Source of the DNA: Paraflavitalea pollutisoli
GTDB lineage: Bacteria > Bacteroidota > Bacteroidia > Chitinophagales > Chitinophagaceae
Length of the DNA stretch: 64,000 nt
NCBI RefSeq assembly: GCF_029360705.1
Contig: NZ_JARKMX010000008.1
Coordinates: 1,921,949-1,985,948 of the forward strand
Direction of reading: 5' to 3'
The notes under the pieces are model-generated. The model had not been told where the DNA came from, did not search any database, and was given only the letters and a program-made list of their open reading frames with translations. Every line of letters begins with the position of its first letter. Within the stretch, counting starts at the first letter, position 1. Below, piece after piece: positions 34,609 to 43,293 of this stretch. Position numbers and translations under genes: made by a program.

Positions 34609-36123
34609 ATGTACCCTTTTTACACCCGTATCGCTGTTATTTTATTCCTGGCCATTACGATGGCTTCTACACAGGCTACCAGCCAAACCTGTACACCACA
34701 GGGCGACCAAACCACGAGCGGCACCAGCAATGTCTGGATCGCTTATCTGTACCAGGGCATTAATTTCGACACCTATAAAGGATATGTTAACCGCGGTAGC
34801 GCCAGTAACCCCGCGATCGATGAAAGTTTCGGTGGCGAAAACGTCAACTTCGCAACCAATGGTTGTGATATCGTCACGCAGGAATTCTCTGTACGCTTCA
34901 AACTGACCAAGACTTTTGCGGATGCGAACTACCGCTTTACAGCGGGTGGTGATGATGGATACCGCCTGAGCATCGATGGCGGCAACACCTGGATCATCAA
35001 CAACTGGGGCGAACACGGCTATACCTCCAGCACCTACGACGTGCATTTGAATGGCAGCGTGAACCTGGTGTTGGAATATTATGAACGCTTTGGCGCCAAC
35101 CGCGTCACCTTCAACGTGGAGACCATTTGTGTGGGTGATGGAGATCCTACCGCGTATGGCACCAGCAATAGCTGGATCGGCTACCTGTACCAGGGTCAAA
35201 ACTTCAACATGTACAGAGGTTATATTACCCGCGGCAGTGGCAGCGGTATGCAGTTCGATGAAAATTTCGGCAGCTCCAGCGGCACTTTCAATACCAGCAA
35301 TTGCAGCATCACGACCAATGATTTCAGTGCCCGTTTCCGTACCAGGGCTACGCTGAGTGGAAGCTATCAGTTTACAGTGGGTGGCGACGACGGCTACCGC
35401 CTCAGTCTCGATGGTGGCAATACCTGGATCATCAACAGGTGGCAGGGACAGTCTTACTATGTAAGCAACCAAACGGTGAACGGCCTCAATGGCACCTACA
35501 ATATTGTGCTGGAATATTATGAGAATACCGGTGACAACCGTCTCTCCTTCAACATGACCCAACTGACGGTATTGCCGGTCAACCTCATCAGCTTTACCGC
35601 TACGCCCAATGATGCCAACAAGACCGTACTCAACTGGTCTGCCGCCGACGCCATCAACTTCAACCATTTTATGGTGCAGAAAAGTAACGACGGACTGCAG
35701 TTTCGCGATATCGCCAAGGTGGCTACACAGGCTACGAACAGCGTACAGAATTATACGTACACCGATGTGCAACCCGGCGGCGGCAAGGCCTGGTACCGGT
35801 TGGCTATGGTAGACAAAGATGGTTCCGTGCGCTACTCCACACTGGTGGCTGTCAGCATACCGTTGACGGGTGGCTTCAGGATCTACCCGACTGTTGTAGA
35901 AAGTAACCAGGTATTTGTAGAATGTGCCACGAAGCTCAACCGGGCACAGGTAGAATGGGTGGATATGAATGGCCGGGTATTGCAGTCAGAAAAACGTTCA
36001 TTCACCACGGGCCGCCAGGTACTCTCCGTACCGCCCACGGCCAGCAAAACAGCCGGTACGTACATCGTACGCATCACCGGCGATCAGGGTGTGCAAACCA
36101 GGCAACACCTGATCATCCGATAA
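34609..36123 (+). CDS. Secreted protein with two PA14-like domains and T9SS tail
   Basis: A 504-residue secreted protein. A signal peptide (about 1-25) precedes two homologous repeats (about 39-170 and 184-315), each with a WI-YLYQG start, a GGDDGYRLS-DGGNTWII block and an LEYYE strand, resembling the carbohydrate- or surface-binding PA14 fold. A Fn3-like region (about 318-420) follows, then a type IX sorting domain (FRIYP, QVEWVDMNGRVL, GTYIVRI, ending HLIIR). It is exported through T9SS and displayed or released. A strong terminator follows. Confidence 0.8.
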   Translation: MYPFYTRIAVILFLAITMASTQATSQTCTPQGDQTTSGTSNVWIAYLYQGINFDTYKGYVNRGSASNPAIDESFGGENVNFATNGCDIVTQEFSVRFKLTKTFADANYRFTAGGDDGYRLSIDGGNTWIINNWGEHGYTSSTYDVHLNGSVNLVLEYYERFGANRVTFNVETICVGDGDPTAYGTSNSWIGYLYQGQNFNMYRGYITRGSGSGMQFDENFGSSSGTFNTSNCSITTNDFSARFRTRATLSGSYQFTVGGDDGYRLSLDGGNTWIINRWQGQSYYVSNQTVNGLNGTYNIVLEYYENTGDNRLSFNMTQLTVLPVNLISFTATPNDANKTVLNWSAADAINFNHFMVQKSNDGLQFRDIAKVATQATNSVQNYTYTDVQPGGGKAWYRLAMVDKDGSVRYSTLVAVSIPLTGGFRIYPTVVESNQVFVECATKLNRAQVEWVDMNGRVLQSEKRSFTTGRQVLSVPPTASKTAGTYIVRITGDQGVQTRQHLIIR

Positions 36124-36148
36124 GCGCATAGGTAGGCGATTTATAGCA

Positions 36149-36172
36149 GGCTGCCGGCTTTTGCCGGTGGCC
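36149..36172 (+). terminator. Terminator of the PA14-like gene
   Basis: A 10-bp stem (GGCTGCCGGC with GCCGGTGGCC, two G-T pairs) with a TTTT loop, followed on the plus strand by TTATTTTTT. Confidence 0.8.
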
Positions 36173-36346
36173 TTATTTTTTACCCCCCATCTTCGCGATC
36201 AGCCAGATCAGTAAGCCGACCACCACGGCTACGACCAGGATACCCGTCCACACACCGGCTTTGAAGATACCACCAATCACCTCGCACGAAGAAAGACTTA
36301 CCAGGAACATCGCCAATAAAGTATATACAAGAGCAGGTCTCATCAT
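36173..36346 (-). CDS. Small lipoprotein with membrane helix, 57 residues
   Basis: An ORF starting ATGATG. A short signal with a lipobox-like LSSC (Cys21) is followed by a glycine-containing segment and a hydrophobic helix (GILVVVAVVGLLIWLIA, partly quoted) with a KKMGGKK-type basic end. I recall tiny proteins of this shape being common in Bacteroidota and often mis-named in databases. Its stop abuts the terminator hairpin of the convergent gene. Function unknown. Confidence 0.65.
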   Translation of the reverse strand: MMRPALVYTLLAMFLVSLSSCEVIGGIFKAGVWTGILVVAVVVGLLIWLIAKMGGKK

Positions 36347-36465
36347 AAAAAGTGTTTAACCGGGCTTATGCAAAACCATTGCCAGCCATCCCGTGCACAC
36401 CGGAGGCACAGGAATTGATAGCACAACCACGTAGAATACCGCCTTACCTACCTAAACACATATTG

Positions 36466-37572
36466 ATGACACAACAACAACCGTTTTACTTCCGGTTTAC
36501 CATGGTCTTGCTGATGCTCGCCCTCCTTTGCTTATTTATCTATGTTGGCGCCGACCTGGTAGTACCCTTTGCTCTCGCCATGCTCATCGCTATCCTGCTT
36601 ATACCGATCTGCAACTGGTTACAACGTAAAGGCCTTGGCCGGGCGGTATCTACCATGATCGCACTGCTCGCGGCAGCCCTGCTGGTGGGCGGTATATTGT
36701 ACTTTCTGTCGTCGCAGATCGCTTCTTTCTTAAATGATTTCGATCAGATCAAGAAAGGCATCAATACGCATGTACAGACCGTGCAAACCTGGATCCGGCA
36801 GCGGTTTGGTCTCTCCCTGCGTGAGCAGGACGACCTGGTGAACAAGGCGGTAGCCTCCATGAAAAGCTCTGGCCAGGGTGCGATGGGGAGTGCTTTTTCT
36901 TCCCTAACCAGTGTTGTTACCACGACGGTATTACTCCCGATCTATGTCTTCCTGCTATTATATTACCGGTCACTGATACGGCAGTTCTTCATTGAAGTAT
37001 TCAGTAAAACACCGCCAGATGAAGTGGCGGCCATCATCAATGAATCCAGAACCGTTGTACAAAGTTATATGGTAGGCCTGCTGATCGAATTCGTCATTGT
37101 ATCGGCGATCAATGCAGCCGGGTTCCTGATCCTCGGCATCAAATACGCCATCTTCCTTGCCGTATTTGCGGCTGTGCTGAATATATTGCCCTATATCGGC
37201 ATGCTGATCGCCTCGATCTTCTGTATGCTGGTGACATTGACCACCTCCGACAAACTGAGCGAGCCCATCTGGGTGCTCGTGGTATTGCTGGTGGTGCAGT
37301 TCATCGACAATAACATCATCATGCCCAAGATCGTTGGCTCCAAAGTAAAGCTCAATGCCCTGGTAACAATTGCCGGTGTGGTAGTGGGAGGATTGCTTTG
37401 TGGCGTGTCGGGCATGTTCCTGTCTATACCCGTCATTGCTATCCTGAAGATCATCTTCGACCGCATAGAAGACCTGCGGCCCTGGGGGAAACTCTTTGGA
37501 GACGAAGAGGACAGCGCTAAACACAGCAAGGCGCGGGCGAAAAATGTTTCGCGGAAAAAGAAGGAAGAATAG
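36466..37572 (+). CDS. AI-2E family transporter (PerM/YdiK type)
   Basis: About 368 residues from the ATG at 36466 (an upstream frame adds 38 poorly conserved residues). Hydrophobic helices are spaced in the family's 2+1+5 pattern: VVPFALAMLIAILLIPI, then a soluble segment (DQIKKGINTHVQTVQ), then VVTTTVLLPIYVFLLLYY and four more, with the conserved AVLNILPYIGMLIA and VQFIDNNIIMPKIVG motifs. These proteins are poorly understood permeases or sodium/proton antiporters; the AI-2 role is not general. The C-terminus is basic (KARAKNVSRKKKEE). Confidence 0.88.
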   Translation: MTQQQPFYFRFTMVLLMLALLCLFIYVGADLVVPFALAMLIAILLIPICNWLQRKGLGRAVSTMIALLAAALLVGGILYFLSSQIASFLNDFDQIKKGINTHVQTVQTWIRQRFGLSLREQDDLVNKAVASMKSSGQGAMGSAFSSLTSVVTTTVLLPIYVFLLLYYRSLIRQFFIEVFSKTPPDEVAAIINESRTVVQSYMVGLLIEFVIVSAINAAGFLILGIKYAIFLAVFAAVLNILPYIGMLIASIFCMLVTLTTSDKLSEPIWVLVVLLVVQFIDNNIIMPKIVGSKVKLNALVTIAGVVVGGLLCGVSGMFLSIPVIAILKIIFDRIEDLRPWGKLFGDEEDSAKHSKARAKNVSRKKKEE

Positions 37573-37673
37573 CCCCATCTGAAAAGGCATGTTCGTTCAG
37601 TACATTGAAGAATAAATTCGTTGACAGTTCACCATGAACTCGTGATGCGGGCAAATCTTTTTACTTTTGCCCC

Positions 37674-38147
37674 ATGAAGATCCAGTTCTGGTCAGTAGGG
37701 AAAAAAAATGAACCTTATGTCCATGCAGGCATAGAGGATTTCACCAACCGCATCTCCAAATATTTTCCGGTGCAGTGGACGATTATTCCCGTGCCGAAGA
37801 ATGCCGGCATGCTGAGCGATATGGACCTTAAAAAGAAAGAAGGCGAAACCATCCTGGAATGGCTGGAGCCGACGGACTATCTCGTGGCCCTCGACGAAAG
37901 AGGCAAGTCGATGAATTCGGAAGGACTGGCGAAATTTGTACAGGCGCGGGCCAATGAAAGTGCGAAGCGGCTGGTTTTTCTCATTGGTGGTGCTTATGGC
38001 ATCGATGCCGCCGTGTTGAAGCGTGCCAACTATACCTGGTCACTCTCCGAACTGGTTTTTCCTCATCAACTCGTACGGCTGATCCTCGCCGAGCAGGTGT
38101 ACCGGGCCTGCACCATTCTCCGAAACGAGAAGTATCACCATAGTTAG
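37674..38147 (+). CDS. rlmH: 23S rRNA pseudouridine-1915 N3-methyltransferase
   Basis: A 157-residue SPOUT-class methyltransferase, RlmH. The trefoil-knot SAM site is LIGGAYGID; LSELVFPHQLVRLILAEQVYRA and the C-terminal EKYHH are diagnostic. It methylates pseudouridine 1915 in helix 69 of 23S rRNA in assembled ribosomes. Length is standard. A TACTTTTG box lies just upstream of the ATG but is too close for a confident promoter call. Confidence 0.96.
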   Translation: MKIQFWSVGKKNEPYVHAGIEDFTNRISKYFPVQWTIIPVPKNAGMLSDMDLKKKEGETILEWLEPTDYLVALDERGKSMNSEGLAKFVQARANESAKRLVFLIGGAYGIDAAVLKRANYTWSLSELVFPHQLVRLILAEQVYRACTILRNEKYHHS

Positions 38148-38195
38148 ACTTGGAACTGTCCACTTTTTAAGTAGATTTGAACCCAATAGCGAACA

Positions 38196-38834
38196 ATGAG
38201 CATTACTTTAATTATTATCATCATAACCGCGATCATTTCCATTTCGGCCTTCAGCAACGAAAGGATCTACAATGACCTGATCTTTTACCCGCCGGCGGTC
38301 ACCTACCAGAAGCAGTGGTATCGTTTTTTCAGCTGCGGACTCATCCATGCAGACTGGTTGCACCTGATCTTTAATATGTATGCGTTGTACATGTTTGGTG
38401 ATAGTGTGGAGTCGGGTTTCCAAAGTCTGTTTCAGGAAAAAGGAAAATTATTCTACCTGCTGATGTATATCACGGCGCTTGGTTTCTGCCTGCTGCCGAC
38501 TTATGCCAAACACAAAGAAGATTCGTATTACCGGAGCCTGGGCGCTTCCGGTGCGGTATCGGCTGTCATATTTATCTATGTAATCCTGTTCCCTACCGCA
38601 AACCTCGGTTTGATCATCCTGCCGGGTTTGAAGATCCCCGGTTTCATATTTGGTTTTCTGTATCTCGGTATCTCTTCTTACCTGGACAGGCGCGGTGGTG
38701 GCAATATCAACCACTCGGCCCACATCTGGGGCGCGTTATATGGTATCGCCTTTATCATTGTAATGGGGGCCATCTTCTCCGAGTACCATGTACTGCAAAG
38801 GTTCATCGACCAGATCAGGGATTACCTGAGCTGA
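38196..38834 (+). CDS. Rhomboid-family intramembrane serine protease
   Basis: A 212-residue membrane protein of about six helices. The catalytic serine is in GASGAVSAVIF (about residue 121) and the histidine in INHSAHIWGALYG (about 188); HLIFNMYALYMFGD is the conserved L1-TM2 region. It cleaves single-span membrane proteins; substrates unknown. The stop overlaps the converging tilS by 20 bases. Confidence 0.9.
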   Translation: MSITLIIIIITAIISISAFSNERIYNDLIFYPPAVTYQKQWYRFFSCGLIHADWLHLIFNMYALYMFGDSVESGFQSLFQEKGKLFYLLMYITALGFCLLPTYAKHKEDSYYRSLGASGAVSAVIFIYVILFPTANLGLIILPGLKIPGFIFGFLYLGISSYLDRRGGGNINHSAHIWGALYGIAFIIVMGAIFSEYHVLQRFIDQIRDYLS

Positions 38835-40305
38835 ACGTAACCTGCATTACCTGGCGGGTAGCTGCGACCACCCGGAAACGGTTGTCGATACGCATCCCTA
38901 TTACCCAAACGATGCGTTTGTTGCTTTCCAGTACCCATACTTTTTCCTTGTCGGTGGCCGATAATTTCTGGTCGATGAAGAAGCGGGCCAGCTTCTTTTT
39001 CTTTTGCATGCCCAGGGGATAGAAATAATCACCGGCTTTCCAGGGGCGCAACAACAAGGGAAATTCGAGACTCTTGCGATCGATATACGCCACGGGATCG
39101 TATGGATTGGCGGCCTGCCTGGGCACTGTCTTCTTCTTTTTACCTGCTGTCGCGGCCTCTTCTTTCACTACCGGCGCATCGACGATCGGTACGGGTACCT
39201 CTTTCACGCTCATTGGTTGCAGCTGTAGTTGCCCACCGGGGAAGGCGATGGACTGATCAGTAGCCTCCACCAGTACATGTTGAGCGGCATCTGAGATGGC
39301 CGGTGCTATGATCAGCCAGTTGCGGTTGCGGATGATGCGGTGGGTGGCGGAAGCCACATAGCGCCCCGTCTCGCTGTCGAGCAGGTGGATGATAGCGGCG
39401 GTTTGGGCAGCGGTAAAGCCATACGGTTTTGCGATCTCGTACACGAGGGTCGTCAACGGTTCGTGCTGCTTCAGTTTCAATACGGGGATATGCACTTCTT
39501 CCCCTTTCTGTTCAAGTAATTGCTTCAAATGTTGCTGGAGGGATTGATGATACAATAGGGCTACATCGCGGAAACGGTCGATATTACCAGCCAGGTTGCC
39601 GACTACTTCCGGATATAATTGTTGCAGGAGTGGCAGCACCTGCAGGCGCAGGAAATTGCGGGCGTATTTATCCTGGGCGTTGGAGCTATCCTCTACCCAC
39701 TGCAGTTGTGCTGTTTCGGCGAAGCTGACCAGTTCTTCCTTGCGAGCAAACAGGAGGGGACGTACGATCGTGCCTTGTTTGGGCAGTATACCTTGCAGGC
39801 CGGCGATACCTGTGCCCTTGAAGAATTTCATCAGCAGGGTTTCGACGTTGTCGTCGAGGTGGTGGGCCGTGAGCAGATAATCGAAGCGAGGTACAACTGC
39901 TGCCGCAATGCCCGGCAAGTCTGGCATTGTGGGCGCGTCGGTCTTTGAAACATTGTTTTCATCGCGCATCAACGACGCAAACCAGGCATACCGTAGTTCA
40001 CGGGCTGCTACCTGTATGGATACCTTGTGCTGCAAGGCGTAGGCTTCCGTATCGAAGGACTGCACCAGCACCTCACGATCATATCTTTCACCCAGGCTGC
40101 GCACAAAAGCTTCGTCGCGGTCGCTCTCCGCTCCGCGCAAGCGGAAATTACAGTGAGCAATCGCAAAATCGTAGCCAGCCTGGTGGCATAGTGCGCACAA
40201 AACGGCAGAATCGATGCCACCGCTCACCGCCAACAGCAATTTGTCGTTGGCCGTGAACAGCTGTTCCTGTTTGATGAAAGCTAAATATCGTTGAAGTAAA
40301 CTCAT
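38815..40305 (-). CDS. tilS: tRNA(Ile)-lysidine synthetase
   Basis: A 496-residue TilS: PP-loop SGGIDS (28-33), a DRDEAFVRSLGERY region, and the ATP/tRNA-binding domain with AHHLDDNVETLLMKFFKGTG. It joins lysine to C34 of tRNA-Ile so that AUA is read as isoleucine; essential. The C-terminal domain holds a lysine-rich insert (about 375-395, GKKKKTVPRQ) before WKAGDYFYPLGMQKKKKL. Converges with and overlaps the rhomboid gene by 20 bases. Confidence 0.95.
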   Translation of the reverse strand: MSLLQRYLAFIKQEQLFTANDKLLLAVSGGIDSAVLCALCHQAGYDFAIAHCNFRLRGAESDRDEAFVRSLGERYDREVLVQSFDTEAYALQHKVSIQVAARELRYAWFASLMRDENNVSKTDAPTMPDLPGIAAAVVPRFDYLLTAHHLDDNVETLLMKFFKGTGIAGLQGILPKQGTIVRPLLFARKEELVSFAETAQLQWVEDSSNAQDKYARNFLRLQVLPLLQQLYPEVVGNLAGNIDRFRDVALLYHQSLQQHLKQLLEQKGEEVHIPVLKLKQHEPLTTLVYEIAKPYGFTAAQTAAIIHLLDSETGRYVASATHRIIRNRNWLIIAPAISDAAQHVLVEATDQSIAFPGGQLQLQPMSVKEVPVPIVDAPVVKEEAATAGKKKKTVPRQAANPYDPVAYIDRKSLEFPLLLRPWKAGDYFYPLGMQKKKKLARFFIDQKLSATDKEKVWVLESNKRIVWVIGMRIDNRFRVVAATRQVMQVTFSSGNP

Positions 40306-40371
40306 TCGTTATTGATCATGTTGGCTGATACCTGTTTCCCACAGCCTTCTTACCTTGCTGCCCCCCTTTCC

Positions 40372-40686
40372 TCACACATCCGCCAGATCATCATAAGCCC
40401 CCTGCAGCTCGCCCAGCGCATGCCGGTCGCCGGCTTGGCGGGCCGCGGCCATCCCTTTTTCGTACCAGTCGAGCGCTTCGGCCGGCTGCCCCACCCTTTC
40501 CAGCAATTTGCCGAGGTGGTAATAAGAACCCACATATAGCGGGTCGCGGGCCAGGATCTCTTCAAATAAATTCCGGGCCCCGGCTTCGTCGCCCAATTTC
40601 ACATATTCCAATGCCAGCGCATGCTTGAGGAATGCGTCGTCGGGATTGGCCTGTAGAAAAGTCTTCAATTTGTCAATTCGGTCCAT
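40372..40686 (-). CDS. Small TPR protein
   Basis: A 104-residue protein with about two and a half tetratricopeptide repeats: FLKHALALEYVKLGDEAGAR, YVGSYYHLGKLLERVGQPAE and ALDWYEKGMAAARQAGDRHA. Probably a cytoplasmic protein-protein adaptor. It lies upstream of tilS on the same strand with a 66-base gap and may share its transcript. Confidence 0.8.
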   Translation of the reverse strand: MDRIDKLKTFLQANPDDAFLKHALALEYVKLGDEAGARNLFEEILARDPLYVGSYYHLGKLLERVGQPAEALDWYEKGMAAARQAGDRHALGELQGAYDDLADV

Positions 40687-40691
40687 CTTAA

Positions 40692-40723
40692 TTGCCCCAT
40701 TAAATATTTCAAAACTATCTTTG
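40692..40723 (+). promoter_or_regulatory. Promoter of etfB-etfA
   Basis: A TTG (40692-40694) and TATCTTTG (40716-40723) separated by 21 bases match the Bacteroidota -33/-7 promoter (TTG...TAnnTTTG). It lies about 95 bases upstream of the etfB ATG, giving a leader of roughly 85-90 bases. Confidence 0.6.
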
Positions 40724-40817
40724 CGGCACTTATATTTGTATAAGGATTGGTTGCATAAACAACCTTAATTCCCGCCCTGGCACGATTGCTCCCGCAGGGC
40801 TACAAAAAATAAACGTT

Positions 40818-41561
40818 ATGAAGATTTTAGTTTGTATCAGCAAAACGCCGGACACAACGGCAAAAATAGCCTTCACCGATAACAATACGAAATTCGCAAC
40901 GGATGGCGTGCAGTGGATCATCAATCCCTACGACGAGTGGTATTCGCTCGTACGCGCCATTGAATTGAAAGAAAAAGACCCGTCCACGGTGTTGCACCTG
41001 CTGACCGTAGCCGGCGCAGAGGCCGACCCGATCATCCGCAAGGCACTGGCCCTGGGTGGTGATGAAGCCATCCGCGTGAATGCCGACAGCCAGGACAGTT
41101 TCTATATCGCTACCCAGATCGCCGAAGTAGCCAAACAAGGTAACTACGACCTCGTATTCACCGGTCGTGAGACCATCGATTACAATGGTTCTTCCATTGG
41201 TGGTATGGTGGCTGAGTTGCTCAACCTGCCCTATGTAGCCCTCGCTACCAAATTTGACCTCAACGGTACTACCGCTACCATCACCCGCGAAATAGAAGGT
41301 GGTGAAGAAGTGTGCGAAGCGGCGCTGCCCCTGGTAGTAAGCTGCCAGAAAGGGATGGCCGAGCAACGCATTCCCAATATGAAAGGTATCATGGGTGCCC
41401 GTACCAAGCCCCTGAAAGTGGTGGAGCCTGCGGCAGCCGACACGCTGACGTCCATCGCCGGATTTGAACTGCCACCTGCCAAGGCTGGTGTAAAGCTGAT
41501 CCCTGCCGACAATCCTGCTGAACTGGTCAGGTTGCTGCACGAAGAAGCGAAGCAAATTTGA
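40818..41561 (+). CDS. etfB: Electron transfer flavoprotein beta subunit
   Basis: A 247-residue EtfB: N-terminal MKILVCISKTPDTTAKI, the DEWYSLVRAIELKEK and GDEAIRVNADSQDSFYIA segments, and the ETF beta signature around VFTGRETIDYNGSSIGGMVAELL. With EtfA it carries electrons from acyl-CoA dehydrogenases to the respiratory chain, binding AMP in the beta subunit. A promoter lies upstream; etfA follows 72 bases on. Confidence 0.95.
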   Translation: MKILVCISKTPDTTAKIAFTDNNTKFATDGVQWIINPYDEWYSLVRAIELKEKDPSTVLHLLTVAGAEADPIIRKALALGGDEAIRVNADSQDSFYIATQIAEVAKQGNYDLVFTGRETIDYNGSSIGGMVAELLNLPYVALATKFDLNGTTATITREIEGGEEVCEAALPLVVSCQKGMAEQRIPNMKGIMGARTKPLKVVEPAAADTLTSIAGFELPPAKAGVKLIPADNPAELVRLLHEEAKQI

Positions 41562-41633
41562 TAAGACCACCTGACTGCGGTCAGCTGTCTTTCCTGTTCA
41601 AATTTCCCCATTACTCATTTTCAAATTAGCAAT

Positions 41634-42599
41634 ATGTCTGTTCTCATCTATATCGATCAGGCCGAAGGCCATGTAAAAAAAGCATCCCTGGAAGCCCTTA
41701 CCTACGGCGCCAAGCTGGCTGCACAACTGGGTACCACTGCCGAAGCCGTGGTACTGGGTACGGTGACAGAAGATCTGGCGGCACTGGGTAAATACGGTGT
41801 GAAGAAGATCCACCACGTCTCCAACGACACCCTCAATCATTTCGACGCGCAGGTGTTCACCGGTGTCATCGCCCAGGCGGTTACTGCTGCGAATGCCGAT
41901 GTGGTCATCTTCTCCAATAATGTAGATGGTAAGGCCCTGGCGCCCCGTTTGGCTGCCCGCCTGAAAGCAGGTCTGGTAACAGGCGCTGCTGCCCTGCCCG
42001 ATACCAGCAATGGTTTCGTGGTTAAGAAAACGGTATTCTCCGGTAAAGCATTTGCCAATGTGGCCATCAATAGCCCCATCAAGGTAATCGCCCTCAACCC
42101 CAATGCCTTCAAGATCGAAGCGGGTGAAGGCACTGCTGAAGTGGCTGCACTGAATGCCACCGTAGAAGCCTCCAAAGTAAAAGTTACCCAGGTCAATAAA
42201 GTGACCGGCGAAGTACCGCTGAGCGAAGCGGAGATCGTGGTAAGCGGTGGTCGCGGTCTGAAAGGCCCCGAAAACTGGGGTATGATCGAAGAGCTGGCTC
42301 ATTTGTTACACGCCGCTACGGCTTGCAGCCGACCGGTGGCCGATGTACACTGGCGCCCCCACCACGAGCACGTAGGACAAACAGGACTGGCCATTGCGCC
42401 CAACCTGTATATTGCGATCGGTATCTCCGGCGCCATCCAACACCTGGCTGGTGTGAACAGGAGCAAGGTGATCGTGGTGATCAATAAAGACCCCGAAGCG
42501 CCCTTCTTCAAAGCAGCCGATTATGGTATCGTAGGGGATGCATTTGAGGTAGTACCCAAGATCATTGAAGCGGTTAAAAAACTGAAGGGAGTGGCATAA
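41634..42599 (+). CDS. etfA: Electron transfer flavoprotein alpha subunit
   Basis: A 321-residue EtfA. The N-terminal domain binds EtfB; the C-terminal FAD domain has VSGGRGLKGPENWGMIEELA, AATACSRPVADVHWRPHHEHVGQTG and LYIAIGISGAIQHLAGV, with the conserved VVINKDPEAPFFKAADYGIVGD tail (partly quoted). Forms the functional flavoprotein with EtfB. A terminator follows 32 bases after the stop. Confidence 0.96.
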   Translation: MSVLIYIDQAEGHVKKASLEALTYGAKLAAQLGTTAEAVVLGTVTEDLAALGKYGVKKIHHVSNDTLNHFDAQVFTGVIAQAVTAANADVVIFSNNVDGKALAPRLAARLKAGLVTGAAALPDTSNGFVVKKTVFSGKAFANVAINSPIKVIALNPNAFKIEAGEGTAEVAALNATVEASKVKVTQVNKVTGEVPLSEAEIVVSGGRGLKGPENWGMIEELAHLLHAATACSRPVADVHWRPHHEHVGQTGLAIAPNLYIAIGISGAIQHLAGVNRSKVIVVINKDPEAPFFKAADYGIVGDAFEVVPKIIEAVKKLKGVA

Positions 42600-42630
42600 T
42601 TATCAACCATTTCCACACAATAATGGACGT

Positions 42631-42657
42631 AAATGCGGTTGATTGACAACCGCATTT
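42631..42657 (+). terminator. Terminator of etfBA
   Basis: A perfect 11-bp stem (AAATGCGGTTG with CAACCGCATTT) and five-base loop, then ATTTTT. Just upstream of the next gene's start. Confidence 0.85.
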
Positions 42658-42693
42658 ATTTTTAGCAAAAAACCCTTAGTTTCGTGCTTTCGT

Positions 42694-43293
42694 ATGAAAA
42701 AAATTGAGCTGGAAATAGTCGCGCTGTCACACAGCATCACTCAAACACATTCCTATGCAGTCGTATTGGGTGAAGTGAACGGGCTGCGCCGTTTGCCCAT
42801 CGTCATCGGCGGTTTTGAAGCACAGGCGATCGCCGTGGCCCTCGAAAAAATGCACCCCAGCAGGCCGCTGACGCACGATCTGATGAAGAATTTCATGAAT
42901 GCCTTCACCATCGACCTTCAGGAGATCATCATTTGCGACCTCCAGGAAGGTATTTTCTACTCCAAGCTGGTGTGCGTCAGTGAACACGATACTGTAGAGA
43001 TCGACTCCCGTACGTCCGACGCCCTGGCGCTGGCCGTTCGCTTCGGTTGTCCTATCTATACGTACGATAATATCCTGGAAAGTGCAGGCATCCTCATGGA
43101 GGACCCCTCCGGCAAAAAGAAACAGCCCAAGGAAGCCGTGGCTACGGAAACTGCTGCCAGCAGCACCGACGACCTCCGCACGCTGACCCTCGAGGAGCTC
43201 AATACCCTCCTCAATGAGGTACTCGACCAGGAAGATTATATCCGCGCCATCGCCATCCGCGACGAGATCAACAGTCGTAAAAGAGGCCGGTAA
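42694..43293 (+). CDS. Bifunctional nuclease domain protein with UvrB/C motif
   Basis: A 199-residue protein from the ATG at 42694 (a longer frame adds 17 residues overlapping the terminator). Residues 1-135 match the bifunctional nuclease (BFN/DUF151) domain: RRLPIVIGGFEAQAIAVALE and RTSDALALAVRFGCPIYT. The C-terminal 40 residues (EELNTLLNEVLDQEDYIRAI) form a UvrB/UvrC-type helical hairpin. BFN proteins have reported DNase and RNase activity in some organisms. ispE starts at its last base. Confidence 0.85.
   Translation: MKKIELEIVALSHSITQTHSYAVVLGEVNGLRRLPIVIGGFEAQAIAVALEKMHPSRPLTHDLMKNFMNAFTIDLQEIIICDLQEGIFYSKLVCVSEHDTVEIDSRTSDALALAVRFGCPIYTYDNILESAGILMEDPSGKKKQPKEAVATETAASSTDDLRTLTLEELNTLLNEVLDQEDYIRAIAIRDEINSRKRGR

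Noticed and set aside
34642-35772. A long open frame on the minus strand opposite the PA14-like gene
   Set aside because: It mirrors the codon pattern of the real gene; the plus-strand product has a signal peptide, repeats and a T9SS tail.
37661-37669. A TACTTTTG box as promoter for rlmH
   Set aside because: It lies only about five bases from the start codon and has no upstream TTG element at proper distance.
41598-42302. A 234-codon frame on the minus strand inside etfA
   Set aside because: It is the antisense shadow of a strongly conserved gene with biased codon use.
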